Origin: Triticum aestivum
Taxonomy: Eukaryota; Streptophyta; Magnoliopsida; Poales; Poaceae
Direction: 5' to 3'
NCBI RefSeq assembly: GCF_018294505.1
Contig: NC_057812.1
Location: 58,958,070 to 59,022,069, forward strand
DNA length: 64,000 bases
Positions 43,197 through 53,403 of this stretch are shown one piece after another. The translations under genes were made by a program, and so were the position numbers. Under the pieces are notes generated by a model that did not search any database, was not told where the DNA came from, and saw nothing but the letters and a program-made list of their open reading frames with translations. Positions within the stretch are counted from its first letter, which is position 1; each line of letters opens with the position of its first letter.

Positions 43197-43325
43197 TAGG
43201 GACGGACCGTTTGGTCTCATTTAAGCCAGTTTTTGTAAGCAAATTTCAATAAAATTCAGAAAAAAATGTAAAACCTTTACATTCTTTCCATGTTTGTGTA
43301 AGAGATCGAAACGGTCCATCCCTGG
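43197..43325. repeat. Short inverted-repeat element (MITE-like)
   Basis: TAGGGACGGACCGTTTGGTCTC at the left pairs with the complement of GAGATCGAAACGGTCCATCCCTGG at the right, with three or four mismatches, around an AT-rich centre of about 85 bases. No clear target duplication was identified. Confidence 0.5.
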
Positions 43326-44353
43326 AGGGCGTGTCGGTTATGCGGGAGGCACCCAGCCCATGATGCGCCGGTGCCAAACGTGCCATCGCATCAAGAGACA
43401 AGCAAGTGACACGACAGTAGCAGCGGCTTAGGGTACGTGAGTCGAGGCGGTAGCGACGATGGATGGCGAGACTAGTACGTGACACGACAACCACAACGAC
43501 TTAGGGTACGTGAATCGAGGCGGGTGTCGGTCGTACACATCTAGGCATATTGGAATGATCTGGATGCCGAATCATTTCCAGTAATCGATGTTGTGAGGTA
43601 ATTTAGTTGGTATTATATAGCGTACCAGTGAAAAAAATAACTTTCTCTTGACCCCCAAAGTAAATATTGTCCCACGTAGCAGGTATAAAACCTACTATCT
43701 CTTGACCCCCAAATGTTGGTATTGTAACACGTACCATGTATAAACCAACTTTTTAATAATTCAGGATTTCCAAAAAATCTTTGCATTTTAAGAAATTATT
43801 TAGAATTTGTGAAAATGCCCCCCTTCTCACTATTCTTTCAATATATCAATTTTTTTATATTTAAAGATGTTCATGTTTTCAAAATTCGTTCACAAAATTT
43901 AAAAATGATCCCATTTTCAAAATTTGTTCGGTAATTTTCAAAAAATGTCTGAAATAGAAAAAACTGGAAAAGTGTTCTCTGATCGCGTGCACTGTGCAAG
44001 TATATTATAGTACTTTTTTGCTATGTATATTTTAGTTCTGCAAATTCATTGCCTGTTATATGTATGCTACTCCAAGGAATTTGCCTACTGTTATTTCTCT
44101 GGATTTAAAGGATCTCCTTAAGTTGATTTGGAAACAAAAAAACATGCTTCCCAGGGTTACCAGGAATTCTCTTGCTTCTCCTTGAGCCACATCATCCGAT
44201 TTAATTTAGTCGTTCGATATACTAGATTACTCGACAATAGCCATCACGAGGCTAGTGATCGTACGGTGGGTGGCTTCTCCGGCAGCTCAATGCGGAGGTC
44301 CGTGGCGTCACATCGCGGGAAGAACGTATGTGATATAACTTCATAACAAATTT
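43326..44353. other. Unrecognised AT-rich sequence
   Basis: A diverged direct duplication of GTGACACGAC...TTAGGGTACGTGA...TCGAGGCGG lies at about 43408 and 43480. TCTCTTGACCCCCAAA recurs at 43645 and 43698. Nothing else is supported. Confidence 0.4.
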
Positions 44354-45757
44354 TTAAGAAATGCATGCATTTTCCTCCTTTTTCCCACTCCGAAGGCGAA
44401 GAATATCCGTATGCGAAGCGTCTAGAGGCGATGGTGCGTCGCCTGCCGGCGGCGGCTCCTCCTCCTCGTCCTTATCATTCTCCTTCTCTATTCTCACGTG
44501 CCCATCTTGCTGCTTTGCGCACCCTACTTCCTGCAGCTCAACAAAGTTACAATCTGCAACATCCAGTGTTCAACTTTCAGGGATGATGGATAAATTTTGA
44601 CTTACATTTTGGGTTTTCTCCCTTTGATCTCAAGTGAGTCTTTGTTAGCCTCGTTCCTCTCCAGTTCCTCCAATATTCAGTGGTATCTCAATGAATGAAT
44701 GGCATGTATGCCTCCGCCTTCGATTGACGGGGATGATGGATACGGTTCAACTTACCAGTAAACTGGGATGGAGAATATTCCACCCATGGAATACCAGCGT
44801 ATCTGCTAGCCTCTTCTTTTCAGCAAACAGTTTGCCATGGGTCTACAAGCACAGAAGAAACGTATTACAAATTTAGCACCATTATCAACATAGAAACTAA
44901 CATTAATTACCAATTCACACTCATTAATTACCAATTCACACTCTTTGATATCAAATTTGTTGTGTTCTTCGATGAGATTTAGGAAGTAAATACCAACTCC
45001 GGCATTTTTTCTATGAAAGCAGTGGAAGTTATTAAGCTACTGATATCATCTATTACTTAAACCTAAGCGTGGACTAATTAAAATATAGGAAGTTGTTGTG
45101 TGGACTCACATATCGACTTTAGACTCATCTGGCAATACCATATCAAAAGAAGTGATTTGTTCTAAACTAAATAGCGAACTTTGTGATTTTGATGCCTTCT
45201 TTGTGCCTGCTGCTTTTGTAAAATACTTTAACTTTAACATCACCAGGGAACTTTGACACCTATCAACATGTTAATTCTTTTATGAAGCATATGAATTCAT
45301 AAAAAAACCTATTAATTCAGATACATATGAATTAAATTAGTTGGCCAAAAATTAATTGAATCTTTTATGAAGCATAACTTAGAATTAGACAGTGTACCGA
45401 CCACATTTTGTATGACCTTTTCATGGTGCTCTCACCATTGTAAGCGACTCAATGTTGGGCAGAGGAGAAATAGTTTCAGATCAAACAGAGACAAGATGCA
45501 TAAAACCCAGTGACTATCATTATTCAGCAAAATATAAATCTGCAAAACAATATTTCAATTAAATGAGTGGATCATTTTCACTGGAAATGAAATCATTTAC
45601 TCAAGCCAGCATTTACCTTCTCGAGAAGTTTTATTGTCGCTACTTCTTTTCTAAGATAGTCATCAATGAACCCATCTGCACATTTGCCATCAAGAATCTT
45701 CATCCGTTTTGGTGTCAAAATGAAAAATTAGCTAGTCTTTATTGGCACAGCAAATTG
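44354..45757 (-). pseudogene. Ulp1-like C48 cysteine-protease domain, 3' exons of a transposon-type gene, catalytic residues lost
   Basis: Successive minus-strand exon-like frames match the order of a Ulp1/SENP domain. At 45757-45617: FAVPIKTS, stop, FFILTPKRMKILDGK, i.e. the block after the catalytic His-Trp, which is absent here. At about 45225-45110: SLFSLEQITSFDMVLPDES. At 45010-44935: NAGVGIYFLNLIEEHNKF. At 44848-44757: LFAEKKRLADTLVFHGWN. At about 44560-44355: a charged tail. Phases join at the 45110/45010 and 44935/44848 junctions. The Asp-Cys-Gly of the active site reads Gly-Val-Gly, so the nucleophile is gone. SUMO-protease-like domains of this type are common cargo in grass CACTA and Mutator elements. 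Confidence 0.65.
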
Positions 45758-46033
45758 TTATCTACTACCCGCATAAAAGCACGATAAGCGAAGAACCAAA
45801 TACATCTAAGCCATCCAATCACATTGATCTAATGCTCCCAATCGTTTCAACTAATCAAATGCGATTACACACTAATTACCCACCATGCCACTGCCTCTTT
45901 CTAATTCTATTTGTAATTTGAGCAAAAACTAACTGCTACCGTGCACCACCCCCCACACCGAATGGTAACGCTGCTTCTCGGTCGCCGCTCGGTCCCTCGC
46001 CCTCACGGAAGCCCGCTGCTCGGTCGCCACCAA
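45758..46033. other. Spacer with a segment shared with 59401-59458
   Basis: The block ATCCAATCACATTGATCTAATGCTCC...TTTCAACTAATCAAA (45812-45859) recurs at 59410-59457 in the same orientation, directly at the end of direct-repeat copy 2. A GC-rich stretch with a repeated GCTGCTTCTCGGTCGCC / GCTGCTCGGTCGCC motif follows at 45969-46030. Confidence 0.5.
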
Positions 46034-46270
46034 TGAAAGAAAATTCCAAGGTTATCAAAAGTTTTGACTGGGTTCAACAGATAGAAATAAAAAATGACTG
46101 GGTTGCTATAGTGGCTAAATCAGAGGAAGTTTCTTGTGGCTAGTGTGAAGTTCAGAGTAGTTTGCTTGAGTATCAGCAAGCTCAACAAACTAACATGATG
46201 GAAGAGAAGGGTGTACTAGATGAAACTGCTAAAACTTTCAACAATTTAGTGAGGACAAAGGGCCACTACT
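46034..46270 (+). pseudogene. Short charged ORF with one internal stop
   Basis: The plus strand reads MKENSKVIKSFDWVQQIEI, one TAG at about 46142, then CEVQSSLLEYQQAQQTNMM and EEKGVLDETAKTFNNLV to a TAA. It is helix-rich and Gln-rich; the second part recurs, diverged, on the minus strand at about 50847-50720. The family is unknown. It lies opposite to the neighbouring Ulp1-like fragments. Confidence 0.35.
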
Positions 46271-46554
46271 AAAAGTTCTGCTAGAATTGAGAAAGGTAGC
46301 AAGTTCATGAAGAATGATGGGTCTGTTGTTGCATGAATGAGCTGGAGATATTATCCAAAGCTCGAGAAAAAGTAATTCTTAGTAAAGAAATGGGGAGTAC
46401 ATGTTTCTTGGAATGTTTATTTAATTTTTTCTACACCCATTCATCTTACGAATGCTAACACGTGCATTGCAAGTGCACCATTACTAGTAAAGGAAAGTGT
46501 GCATACCACAGTTGGCAGATCAATGATCAAGTTGCCGAACTTCTTCTGTGATTT

Positions 46555-46740
46555 CTAGTCAGAGATCATAGTCTTAAAGACAAAATTCACAAATCCATCG
46601 GTTACTTCTCCTGTTTCCTTTAATGAATTTACAAATTCTTCTTCAGTTACGAAAGCATCACGAATTTGAACCTTTGGATTGCCATTATTTTCTCCTTCCA
46701 GCACATGATTCCTATATTTGCCTTCATATTTATCAAGCAA
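46555..46740 (-). pseudogene. Ulp1-like gene, exon before the catalytic domain (left arm)
   Basis: The frame reads MLDKYEGKYRNHVLEGENNG then FVTEEEFVNSLKETGEVTDG and FVNFVFKTMISD, stop. The last part matches the segment at the beginning of transposon-type Ulp1 domains (an F-x-x-S-L-K, G-x-V, then amphipathic helix). After the TAG at 46555, KFGNLIIDLPTV precedes a GTATGC donor near 46505, suggesting that the stop is a mutation. The same frame is on the right arm at 50258-50437. Confidence 0.5.
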
Positions 46741-47119
46741 TTTCCTGTTGTATTTCTCAGGACATCCAGAAAAGCAATGGCCATGGGCATTATATGCTGA
46801 TCTGCGACGGCAAACAGGTGGACTAAATTTTTAACCCCCGTCTACAGGTAAAGCCTTGTTCGGTGCCTTTCGAGTGTCAGCTCTTGTACATTGCAGGAGT
46901 ATCATGTTAGCCGTTGGACATTCACAAATAAACGAGTCTTCATATGTAGTGCACACATATAAACTACATTCAAATGTATAAGTATAGACAAGCCCCAAAC
47001 AAGTTACTGCTTGTAAAGCAACAAATACATAACTTTGAAATTACATTCAGAATGTGAAGACATCCCGCACAATTCTTAAGCTTATTCTGTTTGAATTTTA
47101 ATATAGACTTAACAAGATA

Positions 47120-47395
47120 AGTAGTAAAAAAAAATCACACCAATCCAAATTCTTTATTTTGGACTCGATCAGATTTTGCATAAGAACTAGTATCTCCTTC
47201 CCATGTCTGGAACAAACTAGAAATACATTCAGTATATCACTCATGAAATAGATAGGAAAATCATCATCAGATGTGTTTTCTTGCTTGTTACTTTATTACA
47301 AAGGTGCTCTTACTCATATCAACTAGCTCACTGAATCTTGTATTCCTTGCATAGTTTAAAATATCTTTGTGTTTGCTTATTTCAAAGTCTCCATT
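47120..47395 (-). pseudogene. Ulp1-like gene, middle exon remnant (left arm)
   Basis: The minus strand reads EHNGDFEISKHKDILNYARN then TRFSELVDMSKSTFVIK before stops. This corresponds to the middle region of the transposon-type Ulp1 genes. On the right arm (49604-49700) one extra A shifts the frame. AT-rich remainder without features. Confidence 0.4.
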
Positions 47396-47399
47396 GTGC

Positions 47400-47714
47400 T
47401 CAAGAGTTTGGCCCGGAGGGAAGATTATAGCAATCCCTAAAATAGTTCTTCAATGGACATGTTCCCGAATTATTTTTTCCAAGTTCCAGAACACCAGAAC
47501 TAGCATCATAATCAAAGTTGCAAACCATAAATCTTGTAATCTCAGCATGCAATTTGCCAACGGATTCCATGTCAAACACAAAACACATGTGCATATCATT
47601 CACAATCTTCTTACATTCATCTAAAAGGCCTTCGAGTATTGTGAAAACAAGATCGGGGTGGCAAAAGTGTGACAATTCTCGGCCATCTTCCGCTAACTCT
47701 TTCGAATATGACAT
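47400..47714 (-). pseudogene. Ulp1-like gene, N-terminal domain (left arm)
   Basis: A 104-codon open frame reads ELSHFCHPDLVFTILEGLLD, DMHMCFVFDMESVGKLHAEI, TRFMVCNFDYDASSGVLELG and ends with FRDCYNLPSGPN. This is the N-terminal module of grass transposon-borne Ulp1 genes: a hydrophobic core, a W/R-F-M-V helix, FD, then the V-x-x-x-x-x-LP-x-G motif. The gene at 51568 has the equivalent motif. The start at 47714 is simply the first ATG of the frame. Related to 49318-49549 on the right arm. Confidence 0.5.
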
Positions 47715-47724
47715 AATTCTATAG

Positions 47725-47952
47725 CGACCATGTGACTAGCTAAGATAGCGGCTGCTGTCATTTGAAATAGGGCACCATCTAAACGGTGTCTTGTCCATCT
47801 TTGCTACTTGACCTTTATTTTGTTGAAAAATTATACCTACCAAACCAACATCGAACTGAACGAACCGGCGGTCCGACGGTAAAATCCCGAACCGTGAAGC
47901 TTACTGGTTCGATTGCCGATCCGACCCATGCAGCCAAATAACGTGGCCATAT
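47725..47952. other. Left-arm-specific insertion or right-arm deletion, with GGTTCG-type inverted sequence
   Basis: About 190 bases are present only in the left arm (47690-47870). Next to it lies a block common to both arms with inverted GAACCGGCGGTCC / GGTTCGATTGCCG motifs. Confidence 0.5.
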
Positions 47953-48468
47953 TCAAAAAGCTCTTTTAAATACAAATTCAATAGTATAATGTTTCATAGA
48001 ATCATAGCATATATTTTTATATTTTAGTAGTCTAGAGTGGCCAATGTCTGACTCAAAATACGAAGGGGCCCAGTAAACCCGGACGGAGGTAGTACTAGAT
48101 AGTGCAATGAAATCATTTTTCCATGGGATCACTTTTTTTTCTTCAGTCTTTTTTTCAGTTGCCACATAGGTGCCCGCCCAAGGGATGATGGTGCCTGCGG
48201 ATAACTTTTTGAAGTCAGCGTCCTGTTTTACTCCAAACAAAATATGTCGGGGCGTGATACGCTTCTTCTTATTTTCTTCGAGCTGTACTTTCGCCACTGT
48301 TATGATATCTTTGGCCATGTACTCCAGGACCGCTGTTAAAAGCACGCCTGCAGTTCTTGTTAGCCACTCGATATTGGTGTGCTTCTTCAATCTGCGACGG
48401 GTATGAGCGATGAAAAATAAAAAATTCACACAGCTTACAAACGTCAGTTCCATGTAAATTGGTGACAA
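47953..48468 (-). pseudogene. Divergent histone H2A-like sequence (left arm)
   Basis: The open frame of 171 codons holds, at about residues 22-95, RRRLKKHTNIEWLTRTAG, VLLTAVLEYMAKDIITVAKV, QLEENKKKRITPRHILFGV and KQDADFKKLSAGTIIP. This aligns with the H2A histone fold: the alpha2 helix AVLEY, the NKKxRIxPRHI loop, then D-x-x-x-x-K-L. The N-terminal exon with the usual QFPVGR segment is absent; residues 1-20 are probably intron read-through, since an acceptor-like CGCAG lies at the inner edge. Beyond about residue 110 the frame runs into a MITE-like sequence. It is unusually divergent for H2A, which is normally among the most conserved proteins. Confidence 0.65.
47955..48100 (-). repeat. One-ended MITE-like remnant (left arm)
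   Basis: The minus strand reads AGTACTACCTCCGTCCGGGT then GGCCCCTTCGTATTTTGAGTCAGAC, resembling the CTCCCTCCGT termini of grass Stowaway/mariner MITEs. The opposite terminus was not found. The same sequence is on the right arm at 49065-49210, so insertion preceded the inverted duplication. Confidence 0.5.
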
Positions 48469-48788
48469 TAAACATACTAATACAGGAGAAAAAAGTTCGA
48501 TGCAAACTTAATGAGACAAATCAATATAAATGAGGAAAGTGATCCGGCAAACCAGCAGGCCTGCGCGCGAGTGGGACACGCAGAGCTTCTTGCCGGCGGC
48601 AGCCATCCTCCTTGGACCACAGGCGGCGGCCATCCTCCTGCGACCACAGGCGGCGGCCATCCTCTTGCGAAAAGTGCAGCCGTAGTGGCAAATGATTCTA
48701 GCGATATATAAGCGAATAATTCTGCTAGTCGTCTCGGCTTCTGGCCCTTGCTTCGCCAACCCGCGACTGGTGATTGAAAAAGATAAGT
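48418..48788. other. Palindrome loop with a triplicated 27-base motif
   Basis: The unique centre contains CGGCGGCCATCCTCCTGCGACCACAGG three times (48594-48670) and a GAGTGGGACACGCAGAGC block. No gene. Confidence 0.7.
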
Positions 48789-49039
48789 TTTTCATCGCTC
48801 AAACCCGTCGCAGATTGAAGAAGCACACCAATATCGAGCGGCTAACAAGAACTGCATGCGTGCTTTTAACAGTGGCCAAAGTACAACTCGAAGAAGATAA
48901 GAAGAGGCGTATCACGCCCCGCCATATTTTGTTTGGAGTAAAACAGGATGCTGACTTCAAGAAGTTATCCGCAGGCACCATCATCCCTTGGGCAGGCACC
49001 TATGTGGCAACTGAGAAAAAGACTGAAGAAAAAAAATGA
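48692..49039 (+). pseudogene. Divergent histone H2A-like sequence (right arm)
   Basis: Inverted partner of 47953-48468, reading RRRLKKHTNIERLTRTACVL then VAKVQLEEDKKRRITPRHIL, FGVKQDADFKKLSAG and ending ATEKKTEEKK, stop. Twelve codons covering the alpha2 helix (AVLEYMAKDIIT in the left copy) are missing. The deletion is exactly 36 bases and lies between short AACAG repeats. The frame stays open, but without this helix a histone fold is not expected. Confidence 0.65.
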
Positions 49040-49317
49040 TCCCATGGAAAAATGATTTCGTTGCACTATCTAGTACTACCTCTATCCGGGTTTACTAGGC
49101 CCCTTCGTATTTTGAGTCAGACATTGACCACTCTAGACTACAAAAATATAAAAATATATGTTATGATTCTATGAAACATTATACTGTTGAATTTGTATTT
49201 GAAGAGCTTTTCTAATATGGCCACGTTACTTGGCTGCATGGGTCGGACCGGCAATCGAACCAGTAAGCTTCACGGTTCAGGATATTACCGTTGGACCGCC
49301 GGTTCGTTCAGTTCACT

Positions 49318-49549
49318 AATGGAATTGTCACACTTTTGCCACACCGATCTTTTTTTCACAATGCTCAAAGGCCTTTCAGATGAACGGAAGAAGATTGTGA
49401 ATGATATGCACATGGGTTTTGTGTTTGACCCGGAATCCGTTGGCAAATTGCATGCTGAGATTACAAGATTTATGGTTTGCAGTTTTGATTATGATGCTAG
49501 TTCTGGTGTTCTAAAACTTGGAAAAAGCTTTCGAAAACATGTCCATTGA
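49318..49549 (+). pseudogene. Ulp1-like gene, N-terminal domain (right arm)
   Basis: The frame reads MELSHFCHTDLFFTMLKGLS then DMHMGFVFDPESVGKLHAEI and TRFMVCSFDYDASSGVLKLG before a frame change near 49535. The LP-x-G end continues in another frame (49561-49590). It corresponds to 47400-47714. Confidence 0.5.
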
Positions 49550-50197
49550 AAAACTGTTTCAGGGACTGCTATAATCTTCCCTCTGGGGCAAAACTCTTGG
49601 CACAATGGAGACTTTGAAATAAGCAAAACACAAAGATATTTTAAACTATGCAAGGAATACAAGATTTAGTGAGCTAGTTGATATAAGTAAGAGCACCCTT
49701 TGGAATAAAGTAACAAGCAAGAGAACACATCTGATGATGATTTTCTTATCTATTTCATGAGTGCTATACTGAATGTATCTCCAGTTTGTTCCAGACATGG
49801 GAAGGAGATACTAGTTTTTTGCAAAATCTGATAGAGTACAAAATACAGAATTTTGATTGGTGTGGTTTTTTTACTACTTATCTTGTTAAGTTTATAGAGA
49901 AATTCAAACAAAATAAGCTTAAGAATTGTGCGGGATGTCTTTACATTCTGAATGTAATTTCGAAGTTATGTATTTGTTGCTTTACCAGTAGTAACTTGCT
50001 TGGGCTTATCTATATTTATATATTTAAATGCAGTTTATATGTGTGGACTACATATGAAGACTCATTTTTTTGTGAATGTCCAACGGCTAACATGATACTC
50101 CTGCAATGTACAAGAGCTAACACTCGATAGGCACCAAACAAGGCTTTACCTGTAGACCGGGTTAAAAATTTAGTCCACCTGTTTGCCGTCGCAGATC

Positions 50198-50440
50198 AGC
50201 ATATAATGCCCATGGCCATTGCTTTTCTGGATGTCCTGAGAAATACAATAGAAAATTGCTTGATAAATATGAAGGCACATATAAGAATCATGTGCTGGAA
50301 GGAGAAAATAATTCAAAGGTTCAAATTCGTGATGCTTTGGTAACTGAAGAAGAATTTGTAAATTCATTAAAGGAAACAGGAAAAGTAACCGATGGATTTG
50401 TGAATTTTGTCCTTAAGACCATGATCTCTGACTAGAAATC
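50198..50440 (+). pseudogene. Ulp1-like gene, exon before the catalytic domain (right arm)
   Basis: The frame reads LDKYEGTYKNHVLEGENNSK, DALVTEEEFVNSLKETGKVT and FVNFVLKTMISD followed by TAG, the same stop as in the left arm. The shared stop predates the palindrome. After it, KFGSLIIDPPTV and a GTATGC donor follow. Confidence 0.5.
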
Positions 50441-50847
50441 ACAGAAGAAGTTCGGCAGCTTAATCATTGATCCGCCGACTGTGGTATGCACACTTTCCTT
50501 TACTAGTAATGGTGCATGTGCAATGCACGTGTTAGCATTCGTAAGATGAATATGTGTAGAAAAAATTAAATAAACATTCAAAGAAACATGTACTCCCTAT
50601 TTCTTTACTAAGAATTACTTTTTCTCGAGCTTTGGATAATATCTCTAGCTCATTCATGCAACAACAGACTAATCATTCTTCATGAACTTGCTACCTTTCT
50701 CAGTACTAGCTGGACTTTTAGTAGTGGCCCTTTGTCGTTACTAAATTGTTGAAAGTTTTAGCACGCTCATCTAGTACACCCTTCTCTTCCATCATGTTAG
50801 TTTATTGAGCTAATTGATACTCAAGCAAAGTTTCTGAACTTCTCAGT

Positions 50848-51395
50848 AGCCACACTGTAGATCTCCAACATTCCATCAAATATATACCATGACTCTGTGT
50901 GTTCTATGAAAATAAGATGCTATTAGCCACAAATTTTAGATTACTGTTTCGGTGAGGGACCAACTTGAAATCAATAACAAAATACATGGATTTTTTTATA
51001 GAATATTAGATTGTTTTAGGCTGTGCGGTGTGCACAAAGAGAGATGCTTACATTTATGAGTTCATTCCTTTTTCCAGGTAAAAAGATGTCTTCCTCTTCT
51101 CGTTTTGAATCATGTGGTGAGGTATGCTCAAGACTCGTGTTCATTAAAACTGCGTTGAGATAACGACACATCTTTAAAAATGTTAATTAGATAATTCAAT
51201 GATCTACAAAAATGTTAATTAGATGGTTCAATCAAATTGGCTAACTCAGTGTTGAGTTTATCATCTCTTTTGTCGTTGTGGTGGTTTAGTGTAGGGAAAA
51301 CTTGGTTCTCCCAGTTAGCTGTTCACAGGGCAGTTGGGTGTCGTGTTTCTGCTCCTGCTTGCAGGTCTAAACTTTTGGTTCCTATGAAACAGTCG
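50848..51395. other. Spacer between palindrome and direct repeat
   Basis: No convincing feature. GATGGTTCAATCAAAT occurs twice (51221, 51431). A TCTTCCTCTTCTCG block at 51089 may be exon remnant. Confidence 0.35.
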
Positions 51396-51567
51396 CAGTA
51401 CTGCTTGTATTTCCGTTGGTTATGCTAAAAGATGGTTCAATCAAATGTTGTATCGATGAACTAAAAATGATGAAAATTTGAAAGCAAATTGTTAGCTCCT
51501 AATATTTGCATTTGTACGAACTAAAATTCTCCTGGCTCATGATTATGCATTTAACTGTCCTCCCCAG

Positions 51568-53403
51568 ATGAAGAGTCAGAATTCCAGTTTGCAGTTGGTC
51601 GCACAAGAAGGAGATGAGTACTCAGGCAGTTTGTGTCTTGACTTTGGCTTCCTGACTGCAGCGAAACTTCTTGATGATACAGAAGTTAAGCAAGTCGAGG
51701 AATATGGTTTTTCAACTTTCATAAACCTAAAGTTGGGAACAATCTGCGAGCGCAAGGAAACCAATTTGTGTATGAAACTAGTTGATCTTGAAGAGAATAG
51801 GATCAAAGTGCAACTACAGAAAGATGTAATTGTATACATCACACGAGAAGATCCATCATCTCTTGAGACTGCCCCAAGGTGATAAGGCCCCCTTAAATAC
51901 AATAAGTAACAAAAGAAAGACTTTGCTAAATTGCAAACTGAATTGGGGATCCAAAAATGTCGTTGGAAATTGCAGATATATTGGCCTTGATGAGAAGAGA
52001 GGACAAAAACATTTGAGGGTCAAATGTTTTTTCCTCATTCTCTTTTCAAAATTTCTAATGCCTACTACTCAACAAAAGATAAACGTAAATGCAGTCATGT
52101 ACACACAGGATATGACAAGCATCAAGGACTATGACTTTTGTGCAATAGTGTATGAGCATTTGAGGGAGTCTATCAGAACTTAAAAGGCCAGGACTCTTAA
52201 TAAATTTGACAAGTCAATGACTATGCCTGGTTGCATAATAATAATTCTGGTAAGGATTCTGGTGCTCTCTGTTTTTGTGTATAGAGCCATGTTTAACTGT
52301 ATATTTGGTTGTCAGGCATACATTGTGGATAACTTGAAACTGACGGAGATTGAGGACAAGAAGTGTCCTCGGATCAATCAGTATACTATGGAGACTTTGA
52401 TGCGTACTATTGGTAATGCTAAGTGCCACCATGGCAAGATCTCCTTCGACAACTTTAAGGTATTGATCATCTCTTTATCTTGAAAGTATACTCTGACTAA
52501 GAGTCCCATGTGCTCTGAAAACAATATGGCTTCCATGCTTATATTTCATTTTATGTGGTTCACTTGTCAGGCCCTCCTACCATTTGGGATATTGAACCGT
52601 AAACTGAACCATTTAAGTTTAGGATGCTAGAATTTCCTGGACCCTAAAATATTTTCATTTATTCTGCATTGTTAATCAATACTAATAATTTGGAATTTCC
52701 CTTATAGAAGTTCACAGAGAACTAATTATTGTTATTCTGCTAATCATTGCTAATAATCATGCTTAAATCTTGTATCATGATTTTGAAGTTTGGCATATGA
52801 GCTATCAATATTTTGTTATCATTAGTGCCGTACTTGGCTTCAAATCTTACATCTTCTCTTCAATTTCCCATTTCAGTTGAAAGCTCTAGAGGAGACCTGC
52901 TATGCGGAATCATCAAGATTGACCCCAGTTGACTCCCAACATTCTGCCGTGGTAACTTCTAGAGTGCCTCCTATGACGCAGATGCCCATACCAATGCAAC
53001 TTTTCCATCAAGCGCATGGGCTCCTTTCTGAAGTGCAGCCAGTTGCTCGATCTATTGGAATTGACCCAGAAGCAGTTGATGAATGCATAGCTGGACTTGC
53101 TCAATCTGGACTCACTCGATCTGATGCTAGTGCTTCCTGCAGCTTTTCTGACAGAGTTTTTGGCAATCCCACAACTAAAATCAGTGGAATTGCTCAAGAT
53201 GTTGAAGATGCTGAAGCTGCCAAGACAAAGAAGACAATTGTGCATTAAGAAGAGACTTCCTGCAGCTTTTCTGACGGAGTTAATGGCAATCCCACAACTG
53301 AAATCAGTGGAATTGCTGAAGCTGCCAGGGTTGCCAAGAAAATAAGTCAACTGGTCGTGCCCTGTGGTCCGGCAGATTTTGAGGTATCCCTCGGTTCGGG
53401 ATA
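51568..53403 (+). pseudogene. Transposon-type Ulp1-related gene, copy 1
   Basis: The ATG at 51568 starts an N-domain reading DFGFLTAAKLLDDTEVKQVE, EEYGFSTFINLKLGTICERK, LCMKLVDLEENRIKVQLQKD. Two bases are missing near 51845, before the expected LP-x-GD motif. The middle domain follows in another frame (FLMPTTQQKINVNAVMYTQD, YDFCAIVYEHLRESI). A 66-base intron (52250-52315) leads to the exon AYIVDNLKLTEIEDKKC (52316-52459), then 52877-53248 (LKALEETCYAESSRL), ending in a TAA where copy 2 has Glu. The two last-exon motifs CSFSDGVNGNPT and EISGIAEAA repeat. No Ulp1 catalytic block is found here. Comparable in design to the gene fragments at 44.4-47.7 kb. Confidence 0.55.

Larger units (their letters stand above)
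46148..48417 (-). repeat. Left arm of a large palindrome
   Basis: Colinear in inverted orientation with 48789-50847: the outer edge GAAGTTCAGAGTAGTTTGC pairs with 50837-50847 onward, and the inner edge GCGACGGGTATGAGCGATGAAAAA pairs with 48782-48805. The left arm is about 200 bases longer, mainly owing to 47725-47860, which the right arm lacks. Divergence is visible throughout, so the palindrome is old. Confidence 0.9.
48789..50847 (+). repeat. Right arm of the large palindrome
   Basis: Inverted copy of 46148-48417, carrying the same order of H2A-like sequence, Ulp1-gene N-domain and the VTEEEFVNSLKETG exon. It is interrupted by a deletion near 49318 and numerous substitutions. Confidence 0.9.

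Noticed and set aside
47868..47930. tRNA-like GGTTCGATTGCC block
   Set aside because: It resembles a T-loop box only locally; no acceptor stem or anticodon arm can be drawn.
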